Shown: positions 10,092 through 18,949 of the stretch, one piece after another | Numbering within the stretch: the stretch's first letter is position 1 | Layout of the letters: each line of letters opens with the position of its first letter | Source of the DNA: Leptobrachium leishanense | Lineage: Eukaryota > Chordata > Amphibia > Anura > Megophryidae | Assembly: GCA_009667805.1 (NCBI GenBank) | Contig: CM019064.1 | Coordinates: forward strand, 111,574,328-111,638,327 | DNA length: 64,000 nucleotides | Direction of reading: 5' to 3' | Program-made: the position numbers and the translations under genes | The notes under the pieces: model-generated | The model's input: the letters and a program-made list of their open reading frames with translations, nothing else | Database searches by the model: none | What the model was told of the DNA's origin: nothing

Positions 10092-10386
10092 GTGTGCTGC
10101 GTGACTTAGCTCTGTGAGCCTATGATTGGGCAAAATTTGCCCAATCAGGACTCTGAGCCGTGATTGGCATAGTCTTGCACCTGTCTTGCACCTGAGCTGT
10201 GGTCAGGTGCAAGGCTGTAGCCAATTGCAAGCTTCAGGCCAGTGGAAAAGTGCTTTGTGGTCCATTTTGGTGCATTATGGGCGAACTCGAACCGAACACG
10301 CAGAAATGTTCGGAGTTCGGCGAACAGTCGATGTTCGATGCGAACTCCGAACAGATCGAACCGAACAGCTCATCCCTACACAGAAT

Positions 10387-10662
10387 TACACAGGAGGATC
10401 TTGTCAATGATCTCAAGGCAGCTGCGACCTTAGTCACCAAGAAAACAATTGGTAACACACTACATTGTGAAGGACTGAAATCCTGCAGCGCCTGCAAGGT
10501 TCCCCTGCTCAAGCAAGCACATGCACAGGCCTGTCTTAATTTTTTCGAATGAACATCTGAATGATTCAGAGGAGAACTGAGTGAAAGTGTTGTGGTCAAA
10601 TGAGACCAAAATTTAGCTCTTTGGCATCAACTCAACTCGCCATGTTTGGAGGAGGAGGAATG
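10387..10662 (+). pseudogene. Tc1-like transposase (family 1), middle fragment
   Basis: The sequence continues the transposase interrupted at 3764: ILSMISRQLRP-type residues in one frame, then VTKKTIGNTLHCEGLKSC, with the first catalytic-domain region following (WSNETKI-like, then FGINSTRHVWRRRN). Frame changes are present. It stops at the solo-LTR insertion at 10668. The sequence upstream of the first catalytic Asp is readable only by switching frames. Confidence 0.8.
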
Positions 10663-10667
10663 CTGCC

Positions 10668-11881
10668 TGTCACGACCTAACTATGCGCGCTGCTGCGCAA
10701 AGACGCCGGGTTAAGCCACGCACTATCTGTCGATCCTAGACCCAGATAATTACTCGCGCTTCTCTACCCGTCCCGGCCACACTACCTCTCACAGCAGGCA
10801 TGTAGGGCGCGATATACTGATCCCAGGATTGCAACGCAGCACAAGTCTTCTCCTGACGCACGTACTCACCACGTCTCTCACAATCCTGGAACTCACTTTC
10901 TTATTCTATTAGTAATGCTGCCACCAGTCCTCACGGACACTACGCGCGTCGCAACAGGAGACGCAGGGCTTAGACGCCGCACTATCCTAGACTCTGACAG
11001 TGACTACGGATCTCACAATTCCCTGCCGTTTCCTGACGACCGCAACACGCAATTTCTTATATATAACCGAGCTTAAGGCAAATAGCAATACCCCCAATCT
11101 TTTCGTTAGCGTGGATTTTATCAGCCAGAGTCAAAATTTAAATACTTTTTGGTTTATTTATGATAGAAAAATCACAGTGCTTGGTTACATAAAAAAAACT
11201 TATGACTAGAATAAATCAATTACTTATACAATACACAGCAAAATATAAAGAAAAAGGTGTTAATCACAGAGCCTTACTTACGATGGAATACTCAGTAACT
11301 GGCATCGGTGCCTCCTGGGATCTGGAGGTAGAGCATGGACAAATCAGTCCTCTTTAGAAGGAGTCCCAAGTGATCAGCCCTGAGCCATGCTTGATTCAGA
11401 ATATATATAGGGCTGGCTTTTTTCTACGTCCAGCCTCCTAGCTGGCAGGGCTTTTGCCTACAATTCCCAGAATGCCCCTCTCTAGGGCATGCTCAGTAAG
11501 CTTGTCAATTAATCTTTAATTGCCTAAAGGCGTCCCTCTTCCCTCCAGACCCCCCTTAGAGATCAAGGATGTGCTTCCTGTCTTTGAAGATTGTGTGCCC
11601 ATCTCTTGGGGCCGACCTGGCTACCAAGGTGTGATTTTCTCTGTTAGTGTACAAAGAAATTCCCTTTTTACAGCTACGTGTTATATCCTCCCCCAAGGGA
11701 GAAAGCTAACCCTTCTGATTGCATTTCAGCTGTGAACATGGGGATAAACTTACCAAATGGTCAGACACAAATATGAATATAACTCTATATGGAGGAGAGG
11801 AGATATGCATAAACCGGCAGATAGACACATATATACAGGCAGACCCTTATATAGATAGAAATACAGGTCTAATCTGCCACA
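10668..11881 (+). repeat. Solo LTR (1214 bp) inside the Tc1 transposase
   Basis: The insert begins TGTCACGACC and ends CTGCCACA. It is flanked by the perfect 5-bp duplication CTGCC (10663-10667 and 11882-11886), and removing insert and one CTGCC restores a continuous transposase gene. No internal retroviral genes are present, so the two LTRs of the original element recombined. The sequence is unrelated to the other LTRs here apart from the TGTCACG start. The 5-bp TSD fits Ty3/Gypsy. Confidence 0.85.
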
Positions 11882-11886
11882 CTGCC

Positions 11887-12258
11887 TATGACCCCAAGAA
11901 CACTATCCCCACCGTCAAACATGGAGGAGGAAACATTATGCTTTGGGGATGTTTTGCTGCTAAGGGGACCGGACTACTTCACCCCATCAAAGGGACGATG
12001 GACAGGGCCATGTACTCTCAAATCTTGACAGTAGTGGCTCAAGAAGAAGCACATTAAGGTCCTGGAGTGGCCTAACCGGTCTCCAAACCTTAATCCCTTA
12101 ATGCCAAACAACAGCCTCAATACCTTAATGATTTAGAGAGGATCTGCAAAGAAGAGTGAGACAAAATCCCTCTTGAGATGTGTGCAAACCTGGTGGCCAA
12201 CTGCAAGAAACGTCTGACCTCTGTGATTGTCAACAAGGGTTTTGCCACCAAGTACTAA
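11887..12258 (+). pseudogene. Tc1-like transposase (family 1), C-terminal fragment
   Basis: The frame continues from the left of the solo LTR with [15 protein letters not shown], then [14 protein letters not shown], typical of the Tc1 catalytic core between the first and second Asp. After [11 protein letters not shown] a deletion removes the second-Asp region (the QxDNDPKH motif is absent). The remainder ([16 protein letters not shown], then MCANLVANC) reads only with frameshifts, to the stop at about 12256. The product would be inactive. Confidence 0.85.
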
Positions 12259-12479
12259 GTCATGTTTTGCGAAGGGGTCAAATGCTTAATTCAATCATTA
12301 AAATACAAATCAATTTATAACTTTTTTGAAATGCATTTTTCTGGATGGTTTTTGCTGTTATTCTGTGTCTCTCTGTTAAAATAAATCTACCATTAAAATT
12401 ATAGACTGATCATTCCTTTGTCAGTTGGAAAACCAACAAAATCAGCAGGGGATCAAATAATTTTTTCCCTCACTGTATA

Positions 12480-12603
12480 AATATCCTTATTTTCAGCAGA
12501 CTTGGCAGATTCAAAAAATATCATTATTATGTGTATACGTTATGTCCCGTCAGAATGCTATAACAAAAAATGTAAAAAAAAAATGTAGTTTTCTATTCAA
12601 ATT
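12480..12603. repeat. Fragment of the TTAA-element family
   Basis: The segment contains ATGTGTATACGTTATGTC and the TTGTTATAGCATTC-type sequence (reverse) seen in the 3' halves of the TTAA elements at 14361-15605 and 40144-41648. No termini remain. Confidence 0.5.
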
Positions 12604-12861
12604 TTAACCCCTTCACTGCTGAGCCATTTCACGTTTTAAAAAAACACATTTTTCTTTTTTTTCTTATTTTTTTTTCTTTACTTTGAACATGGTTATGTTT
12701 GGTATCATTGAAAAGGCCGTGCTCTGGCCTTTCTAAAGATACCAAACATGACCCTGCTGGCTGAAAACAATCGGGAGATATCAGGGTTCAAACAAACCCC
12801 TAGCTTTCCTTAGGCGTCAATAAGGACGTTCCCCACACGTCCTCAGCAGTGACAGGGTTAA
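12604..12861. mobile_element. Short TTAA-flanked MITE (258 bp)
   Basis: The ends are TTAACCCCTTCACTGCTGAG and CTCAGCAGTGACAGGGTTAA, inverted repeats with few mismatches, both closing on TTAA. TTAA target sites are typical of piggyBac and Kolobok elements. The centre holds the inverted pair TTTGGTATCATTG / GATACCAAACATGACC shared with the larger members. No coding capacity. Confidence 0.75.
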
Positions 12862-12984
12862 TCTTTTACAGCATGTAAAAAATGTTTTCACATTTTATCA
12901 TCCAAACCTTTGTGATTATATCCTATGGGGTATGCTTACTAAAAAAAATTAGAAATCGGAACCTGTTACTTCATTTTTCTGTGA

Positions 12985-13195
12985 AAATGTATATATGGTG
13001 GAGTAGAGGTAACTTCGCTACTCTATAACCGTGCAGACACAGGTTTGAATCCCAGCAAGAGCACCTCTCCAGTAAGTGTCCTTGGGCAAGACACCTATCA
13101 GTACATACTTGCCACACAGGACATACTTGAAAATTAGTGAAATCTCAATGTATCCTTCCTGGTAAAATACTTTCCCAAAAAAAAATAATAAACCA
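12985..13195 (+). mobile_element. tRNA-derived SINE
   Basis: The head resembles a tRNA gene with an A-box region (GTGGAGTAGAGGT) and a near-canonical B box GGTTTGAATCC at about 13050. A body follows with CCTTGGGCAAGACACCT, a segment common in vertebrate tRNA-SINEs. The tail is A-rich (AAAAAAAAATAATAAA, about 13175-13190). Such SINEs are transcribed by RNA polymerase III from the A and B boxes and moved by LINE enzymes. No clear TSD was found. Confidence 0.72.
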
Positions 13196-13204
13196 CTGAA
13201 CTTG

Positions 13205-13990
13205 CTTACGTGGGAAATGAGAAGGTGAGTAACGGCAGCGGTATTGCTTATTTTATATATAACAAATGGACAATGCGATTGTTTTAGAACAAAATAAATA
13301 AATAATAAAAAACATGTATTTTATGTTTGTGAGGTTTGTTTTTTTACATGACATTTTACATGGTTATGTTTGGAATCATTAGATAGGCCAGACTCTGACC
13401 TGTCCAATGACACCTAAGATGACTTTGTGGGGTGTAAAGAATGGAAATAGAGGGGTACAAAGTAACCTCGCGCTCCTCGCTGCGGTGAACTGGCTTTGCG
13501 CCATCACCTCCATTTGGTCCTGATGGGGGAAATGAGAAGGCGAGTTAGTACACTGACACTGTTTGCTTTACAATTAAAAGCACATAATGCCACTGCTATA
13601 GAACAGAGAGAAAAAAGGAAGTTTTTCATTTATTTTTTTATTTTTTCTATTTTTACGCATTATATGGTCATGTTTGGTATCATTGGGAAGGCCAGACCTC
13701 TGTCCTTTCCAACGAATCTCACTAGATCTTGCACGGTGTAAAAATCGGAGATGCTGGGCTCCAGTGCCCCCAGTGCCCCTTGCAGTAGTGCGGTGGTTTA
13801 GGTTTTTGATGAACCAATGTGTAATAACGCATTGTGCCATTGACTTCAAACTTGCTGGCATCATAGCAAAGGAGAAGCTTAGTTACTGCAGCATCATCAT
13901 TCGCATTATAATTGAAAAGTGAACAATAGTGCTGCACTAGAAAAAAACTGAAATTTGAATTTTTATTTATTTTTTTAATTATTTTTTCAT
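13205..13990. repeat. Tandem degenerate modules of the TTAA-element family
   Basis: Three tandem modules of about 310 bp start near 13205, 13518 and 13868 with related sequences (GGGAAATGAGAAGG, GGGGAAATGAGAAGG, AAAGGAGAAGC). They contain GGTTATGTTTGGAATCATT / GGTCATGTTTGGTATCATT followed by an AT-rich tract and GTGAACAATAGTGCTGCA-like segments. They look like repeated internal units of the TTAA elements. No TIR pair frames them. Confidence 0.5.
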
Positions 13991-14360
13991 ATAACATATT
14001 CCAAAGGACCTACACTATAGGGAATTCTCTGCCCGGCAGGGAAGTAAGTCCCTTTCTGACATCATCGCACCCATGCATGGAGAAATCAGTGGATGCCCCG
14101 GAGGTACAGCTGACATCCAAGATCTCAGCCTGCACCGGGAGAACACCGTGGTGGGTGCCAGATCGGCGCCGAGCCGCGGGGCTGCGAAAACACGCTGAGC
14201 GTATCCTCCGCACCCAAGCAGGAAAGCTTTGCTGCAGCCGTGTGGTTAATGATTTAGGTTTGTGGGTACAGTTAATTTTTTTCAAGGTGTTTAACACAGA
14301 TTGTAGGCTTCCAAAAAGGGCAGCCAGGGACGAACTGGGACAAAAAATAGGCCAACGCAT

Positions 14361-15605
14361 TTAACCACTTCAATGCTAAGGACGCGCTCAGCGCGTCCTC
14401 AGCATTGCCCCTGGTATGCGGAGGACGCGCTGAGCGCGTCCTCGCATTGGGGTCAGCGTTCGGCCGGGTTCCGGCCGATCGCTGGCCCCTCCGGTGCGGG
14501 CTGACATCCTGGATGTCAGCCCGGCATCCGGAGCAGTGGCCGCCATTGTTATGTGTCATCGCGCCCCCGCGATGACACATAATTCAGGCGCCCCCCCCGC
14601 ATGTGCGGAGGAGGCGCCTGAAAGGGAGGGGGGGAGGTCCTTCGGACCTCTCTCCCTCCCGATCGGCGGCTCACAGGGGCTTAACCCAGGCATCATTTGG
14701 AAGGGCACAGCCTGCCCTTCCAAATGATGCCTGGCATTAACCCCTGGGGAGCTGGATCGCAAATCGGCGCTGAAAAGCGCCGATTTGCGATCCTTCCCGG
14801 GAGCTGGCCGACATCTTGGATGTCGGCCAAGCTTCCGGGAACTCCCCCAGAGGACTGGCGTCATCGTGCGCAGCACGATGACGCCAGTCCTAGCATTAAC
14901 CCCTAACTGCCACGAAGTGTGGAGATAGGGAGTTCCAATGAACTCCCTATCTCCCGATCCGTGGCAGTTAGGGGTTAAATTTTGATATCGTTGGATCGGC
15001 CAGAGCATGGCCGTTCCAACGATACCAAACATGAAAGTAAAAAAAATGTAAAAAAAAAATAAAAATAAAAATAAAAATAAAAAAAAATTAAAAAAAAAAA
15101 TTAAAAAAAAAAAAATAAACACTTTTTTTTTTGTTTTTTGTTTTGTTAATGCAGCAATATTGTTCCCATTTCAATTATAATGTGAACAATAATGCTGCAT
15201 TAACGATTTTTGTATGCGGTGCGTTTGTTAAAAATAGTGTCATTTTCCCCAAAAAAAATGTAACGAGACCCCATCTCTAATTTTTTTAACAAGCGCACCC
15301 CATACAAAATATAACCGCAATTGCTCGCATGTTAAAATGTGGAAAAAAACACTTTACACGCTGTAAATTATTGAAAATACATATTTTATTGCATTTTTTG
15401 TTATAATATACAAACATGACATAACGTATACATATAATAATGACATATTATGAATCTACCGAGTCTGACGGAAAGAACGATATATAATATGTCGATGTCA
15501 TATACTAAAATAAGCCTTCAAAACAGGTTTAAACATGATGCGCAAAACAGGTAAAAAATGACCTCAGCACAGGGGCGGGAAAAGCCTCAGCAGCGAAAGG
15601 GTTAA
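14361..15605. mobile_element. Large TTAA element built from successive hairpins
   Basis: TTAA lies at both ends (14361-14364; 15602-15605), with TTAACCACTTCAATGCTAAGG at the left matching the right end CAGCAGCGAAAGGGTTAA imperfectly. The left two thirds is a chain of inverted repeats: 14379-14399, 14500-14520 (CTGACATCC/GGATGTCAG), 14551-14578, 14585-14621, 14755-14792, 14807-14827, 14855-14887, 14898-14976 and 14981-15027. The right third is AT-rich (A-runs at 15035-15135) and closes with the shared 3' segment. No transposase is encoded, so it would depend on one elsewhere. Related copies: 25412-31108, 29566-30286, 40144-41648 and 50710-51932. Confidence 0.75.
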
Positions 15606-16171
15606 ATAGCAAAGAGGGTTTATACTGTGGAAACACCCAAAAACAATGAGCAGCAAAAAAACACCACCCTGATATCCACCAAATTCAGAAAGCATATAAC
15701 ATGAAAAACAAAAATGGTGGTGTTGCGCTAAAGGAAAGTAATAAAACTTATGTATGGTCTATTTTGAAGGCATGCTATACTGCACAGCAAAAAAGAGAAA
15801 GAAAGTTCTATTTCTCAATAGTTCGTTCAATGGATATCCAGTCTCTGTTGTAGAAAGGATTTTCAGTGAAATCTTCCAAGACTTTGGAACGAATGACCAC
15901 TTCTTTGGTGAATCTTCATTAAAAAGTATATATCTCGGAAAAAGAGAAACTCGATAGTGTTATACCGTTTATTAATGTGTATACAAATCTACTGACATAA
16001 TATACGTACAGAAAAAAGAGGTAGTGGGTTTAGGATTTGATCTCACCCACTGCCAGATAAAACATCACGTCCCAATCAAGCCTCTATAGACAAAACCACC
16101 AGGAGCTCCCGGCTGCTTCCAAGGTGGTCACTCAATACCAAAGGTGGGACCGCGATGATAAAGTGACGTAG

Positions 16172-16213
16172 TGCTGACGCGTTTCGCCCCGCCCACGGGA
16201 CTTCATCAGAGCA
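16172..16213 (-). ncRNA. Hammerhead ribozyme motif, left arm
   Basis: This is the exact mirror of the motif at 16214-16255, read on the minus strand: CTGATGA, a 5-bp stem II, GAAA and ACGCGTC in order. It has all conserved core nucleotides. The stem I strands are TGCT and AGCA. Confidence 0.72.
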
Positions 16214-16255
16214 TGCTCTGATGAAGTCCCGTGGGCGGGGCGAAACGCGTCAGCA
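16214..16255 (+). ncRNA. Hammerhead ribozyme motif, right arm
   Basis: The core is complete: CTGATGA (16218-16224), stem II GTCCC/GGGGC (16226-16230 with 16237-16241, one G-U), GAAA (16242-16245) and GTC (16249-16251) with predicted cleavage after C16251. Stem I pairs TGCT (16214-16217) with AGCA (16252-16255). Stem III is only ACGCGT, a self-complementary hexamer. This minimal form is known from Penelope-like elements and is thought to work best as a dimer joined through stem III. Confidence 0.75.
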
Positions 16256-16820
16256 CTACGTCACTTTATCATCGCGGTCCCACCTTTGGTATTGAGTGAC
16301 CACCTTGGAAGCAGCCCGGGAGCTCCTGGTGGTTTTGTCTATAGAGGCTTGATTGGGACGTGATGTTTTATCTGGCAGTGGGTGAGATCAAATCCTAAAC
16401 CCACTACCTCTTTTTTCTGTACGTATATTATGTCAGTAGATTTGTATACACATTAATAAACGGTATAACACTATCGAGTTTCTCTTTTTCCGAGATATAT
16501 ACTTTTTAATGAAGATTCACCAAAGAAGTGGTCATTCGTTCCAAAGTCTTGGAAGATTTCACTGAAAATCCTTTCTACAACAGAGACTGGATATCCATTG
16601 AACGAACTATTGAGAAATAGAACTTTCTTTCTCTTTTTTGCTGTGCAGTATAGCATGCCTTCAAAATAGACCATACATAAGTTTTATTACTTTCCTTTAG
16701 CGCAACACCACCAATTTTTGTTTTTCAACGCATTTAAATGCATAGCAGCCCTTTTTTCATTTTTTTAAAGAGAAACACATATATATTTAGCCATGCCTTT
16801 ACAACCACAAAGGTAACTAT

Positions 16821-17002
16821 CAGGGCTTTTCAGAGAAAGATGAAAATCAGGAGTATTGGCAGGAGAAGAGAACAATCCAGACTAAATAGCCAATTTGGAA
16901 AGTGAGATAAATGGGAGAATTTTTCTGGTTTGGCTATTTTGACCTAGAATTTTCACTTCTCCAGTCATTCTCCTGAGATTCACCTTTCTTTGAATAGACC
17001 TG
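16821..17002. mobile_element. Palindromic 182-bp MITE (TA-type), copy 1
   Basis: The ends CAGGGCTTTTCAG and GAATAGACCTG are flanked by TAT on both sides. The inside is a long imperfect palindrome (CAGGAGTATTGG against CAGTCATTCTCCTG; TAGCCAATTTGG against TGGCTATTTTGACC). Copies of almost the same length are at 42586-42767 and 46908-47084. TA target sites suggest mobilisation by a Tc1/mariner enzyme. Confidence 0.7.
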
Positions 17003-18354
17003 TATATATACCCCTAGAGCACACATGCGCATGTTTGCAGAACTTGTAATGGGGGGACAGGGGACCCTTACAGGTGCAGAAATCAGTCGCCTACACGAAC
17101 AACTGTCTGGATTCTCTGTATATCAGATGGCTTTACCATCTGTTGGCTTGCTACTTCTGCAGTCTGCCAGCTTACACCCATGTAGTCCACCGGCCCACCA
17201 GGTAAAAGCCCGGTGTGCCCAAAAGCCAGTCTTTGTCTGCTGCCAGCTACCTTTTGGAATCAAAAGTAATAGGAAAGTCTATCCATCCTGTAAAATGTGC
17301 ATGGTAAGGACACTGTCATTAACCCTTTATAGCTGCCTAGCTGACAAAAATGTATTTCTACTTGAATATCAGAGCTAAAAAAAATAGCTTAGTAAATTTG
17401 TTTTACTACCACCACTATTTTTTACAGAAAATTAGCTTTCTAATTCGACCTTCCAACACTTTACATTCCCTATTTTAGTGAATGAATGTCAATATATATT
17501 CCTGTATGAGTCATTATTAACATAATTTAGGGCAGTGCAGCAAACAATCAGTTTAATAGAAGAATTTATAATGAATACACATAAAACTACTTGCTTTATT
17601 TTTTTTCTCCAGTTAATGCAAACCTTTAATTTAGAAATTTGACTATGCATTTATTACATAGCAAGAAAAAAAAAGCCACGTTTTTTGACCCTGTCTGCAT
17701 AAGCTGAAAAGGAAACTGTAAATGTATACAGTGTGTCTGGTGAAACTATTTGGCATTTGCATCTTAATGAGTCTGTGGAATGAAGCTGGTCTGAGCTGGT
17801 CTTTCCCTTTCCTTCCCATCCTCCCAGCACAGGCTTCCAGCACAAGCATTTTATAAGAGCAGCCGGCATCCCTCCCCCAGCCAGTACATATTACCATCCA
17901 AATTTTGTGCTGTCTACTACAAAGGTCTTGTGACCCTCATCAGTCTCCCAGGGTGGAGGAGGGGAAGCAGATTGAACCTGTTCTTTGTTAAGAGGTCAAA
18001 GCTAGCTCCCAGAACAGGAAGAAAAGAATTACCGACAATTGTATAATAGCCGCGCACTCACATCGAATAAGTGCCTTGGAGGTTGGGAAACTGCTAGTTT
18101 ACAGTAAAATGCAGCAGGATCTTTCGTATACAATGGAAACCTCACCAATACTGCAGAAACACGTAGCTTATTCAGTGCGAAATCCCAGATATGAACACAT
18201 TTTGAGATCGTGCTAGCATTGTAGACACTGGAGCTATGAAATTTTTAGGCCTTTTGTTTATATCCTTTCAGAGCTGCACACGGATAAAAAAGAAACTAGA
18301 CAAAAAAGTTGAATGATCTCAAATTGTTGTGCTGTTATTTATGTTGTGCAAAAA
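17003..18354. other. Unassigned interval
   Basis: No repeat termini, coding frame or RNA gene could be identified. One stretch is worth noting: ATTTGCAT (octamer) near 17754 followed about 95 bp later by TTTTATAAGAG near 17848. This could be a polymerase II promoter on the plus strand, but both motifs are short and no exon follows. The right edge is the target of the chromovirus at 18355. Confidence 0.4.
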
Positions 18355-18931
18355 TGTCACGGCGTCCCACTCACTGGCGTGGGGATGTGCGGCAGAGAGT
18401 GTGTCTCCGGCGTGGGCGGCGTGTGTTGCCCCCGCTGGTTGGTCCGGCGGCTCCTGGTCCTTGGGGGGTGCCGCCGCGGCTCCCGGCATTGCGGGGGATC
18501 CGGGCTGCCTTGCGGGCTGGGAGGCCGCGGCGTGTCCTGACGTCCCTCGCGTGTTCGGTGAGCTGTGCGGCGTGTGTGCGAATGTGCGTGCACGGGTGAC
18601 CACGGAGACAAATTTAAAGGGACATGCACGAAAACTCCTGAGTGCCGATATCAGGCACCTGATGGCAAAGGGTGATCCCACATTGGTAGGGAGAGTATAA
18701 AAGATCAGTCAGTCACTGGGTTTATTGCTGGATAGTTGTGTTTTGTCTTCTCTTAGTATTTGTGTTCTGGTTATTCATTCTGTTTGCTAAGTACCTTATT
18801 ACATTGGGTCTTATGATTCTTAGATTCCTGACTTGATTTATTACTACCCTTATTTTCTTATGTGCATACCACCATTGCTCTGCATCGTGAGGTCCTGCGT
18901 TCCAGTGCCGGTGCCTAGCATCCCGTGACAG
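18355..18931 (+). repeat. 5' LTR of the chromovirus (577 bp)
   Basis: It begins TGTCACGG and ends CCCGTGACA. The first 300 bp are GC- and CpG-rich, the rest AT-rich. TATAAAAG at 18696-18703 marks the promoter. Compared with the 3' LTR, differences cluster in the CpG-rich part and are mostly C-to-T or G-to-A, as expected from methylation decay. Confidence 0.92.
18696..18736 (+). promoter_or_regulatory. LTR promoter: TATA box and predicted RNA start
   Basis: TATAAAAG (18696-18703) precedes GCTGGATAGT (18727-18736) by 31 bp, a normal distance to a polymerase II start site. The 3' LTR keeps the same arrangement (TATA at 23527, GCTGGATAGT at 23558-23567). The decamer is complementary to the site just after the 5' LTR, which independently supports it as the RNA 5' end. 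Confidence 0.7.
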
Positions 18932-18933
18932 TA

Positions 18934-18943
18934 CTATCCAGCC
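18934..18943 (+). promoter_or_regulatory. Primer-binding site for self-priming
   Basis: ACTATCCAGC starts two bases after the 5' LTR and is the exact complement of GCTGGATAGT, the predicted first ten nucleotides of the element's own transcript. No tRNA-like TGG start is present at this place. In Tf1/sushi-type elements the RNA 5' end folds back here and primes minus-strand DNA synthesis. Confidence 0.75.
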
Positions 18944-18949
18944 ATCAAG

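Larger units (their letters stand above)
3765..10378 (-). mobile_element. hAT transposon copy A (6.6 kb, minus orientation)
   Basis: The ends are TAGTGATGAG and CTCATCCCTA, imperfect inverted repeats of a TAGGGATGAGC-type hAT terminus. The 8-bp flanks are CCCAGAAT (3757-3764) and CACAGAAT (10379-10386), one mismatch, which interrupt the Tc1 transposase at one point. The internal order on the minus strand is: subterminal GAAC/GTTC-rich repeats, TATA box, 68-bp tandem array, BED-finger transposase gene, AT-rich 3' part, terminus. About 1.6 kb of its length is an L1-like insertion. Copy B at 25849-30706 is the same family in opposite orientation. Confidence 0.9.
3224..12475 (+). mobile_element. 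Tc1-like DNA transposon (family 1), split by nested insertions
   Basis: The left end (CAGTGA..., with ATAATTTTAATGGTAG inside) and the right end (mirror segment CTACCATTAAAATTAT, ending CCCTCACTG then TA) are the terminal inverted repeats of one Tc1/mariner element. Between them the transposase gene lies in pieces: 3520-3764, about 10387-10662 and 11887-12258. A hAT transposon (3765-10378) and a solo LTR (10668-11881) separate the pieces. The left TIR has an internal deletion relative to the right one, and its flanking TA is mutated. The element is the oldest layer of the nest. Confidence 0.88.
15700..16727. mobile_element. Near-perfect palindrome of two inverted Penelope-like segments
   Basis: The arms (about 15700-16213 and 16214-16727) are identical by eye except for one extra T in a flank-proximal run and one extra C near 16316. 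The centre is GAGCATGCTC with no spacer. Each arm carries a hammerhead ribozyme motif pointing outward from the centre and ends in a TTGCGCTAAAGG sequence. Hammerheads in repeat termini are a known property of Penelope-like elements, which often insert as inverted copies. The 67-aa frame present once on each strand (15754-15957 plus, 16471-16674 minus) is a by-product of the symmetry. No reverse transcriptase or GIY-YIG endonuclease is present. Confidence 0.75.

Noticed and set aside
13030..13070. A functional tRNA gene
   Set aside because: The A- and B-box region continues into a SINE body and A-rich tail, and no cloverleaf with acceptor pairing could be drawn.
14556..15122. A 188-codon frame with a Phe/Leu-rich end resembling membrane segments
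   Set aside because: The hydrophobic run is the translation of an A/T homopolymer tract in a TTAA element.
15754..15957. A 67-aa protein encoded twice, once on each strand
   Set aside because: The duplicates are a direct result of the palindrome. There is no recognisable domain.
15700..16727. Assembly fold-back artefact as the sole explanation of the palindrome
   Set aside because: The similarity stops abruptly at both outer borders, with different flanks (TTAA element on the left, other sequence on the right). A fold-back read would mirror its flanks too. It still deserves a long-read check.
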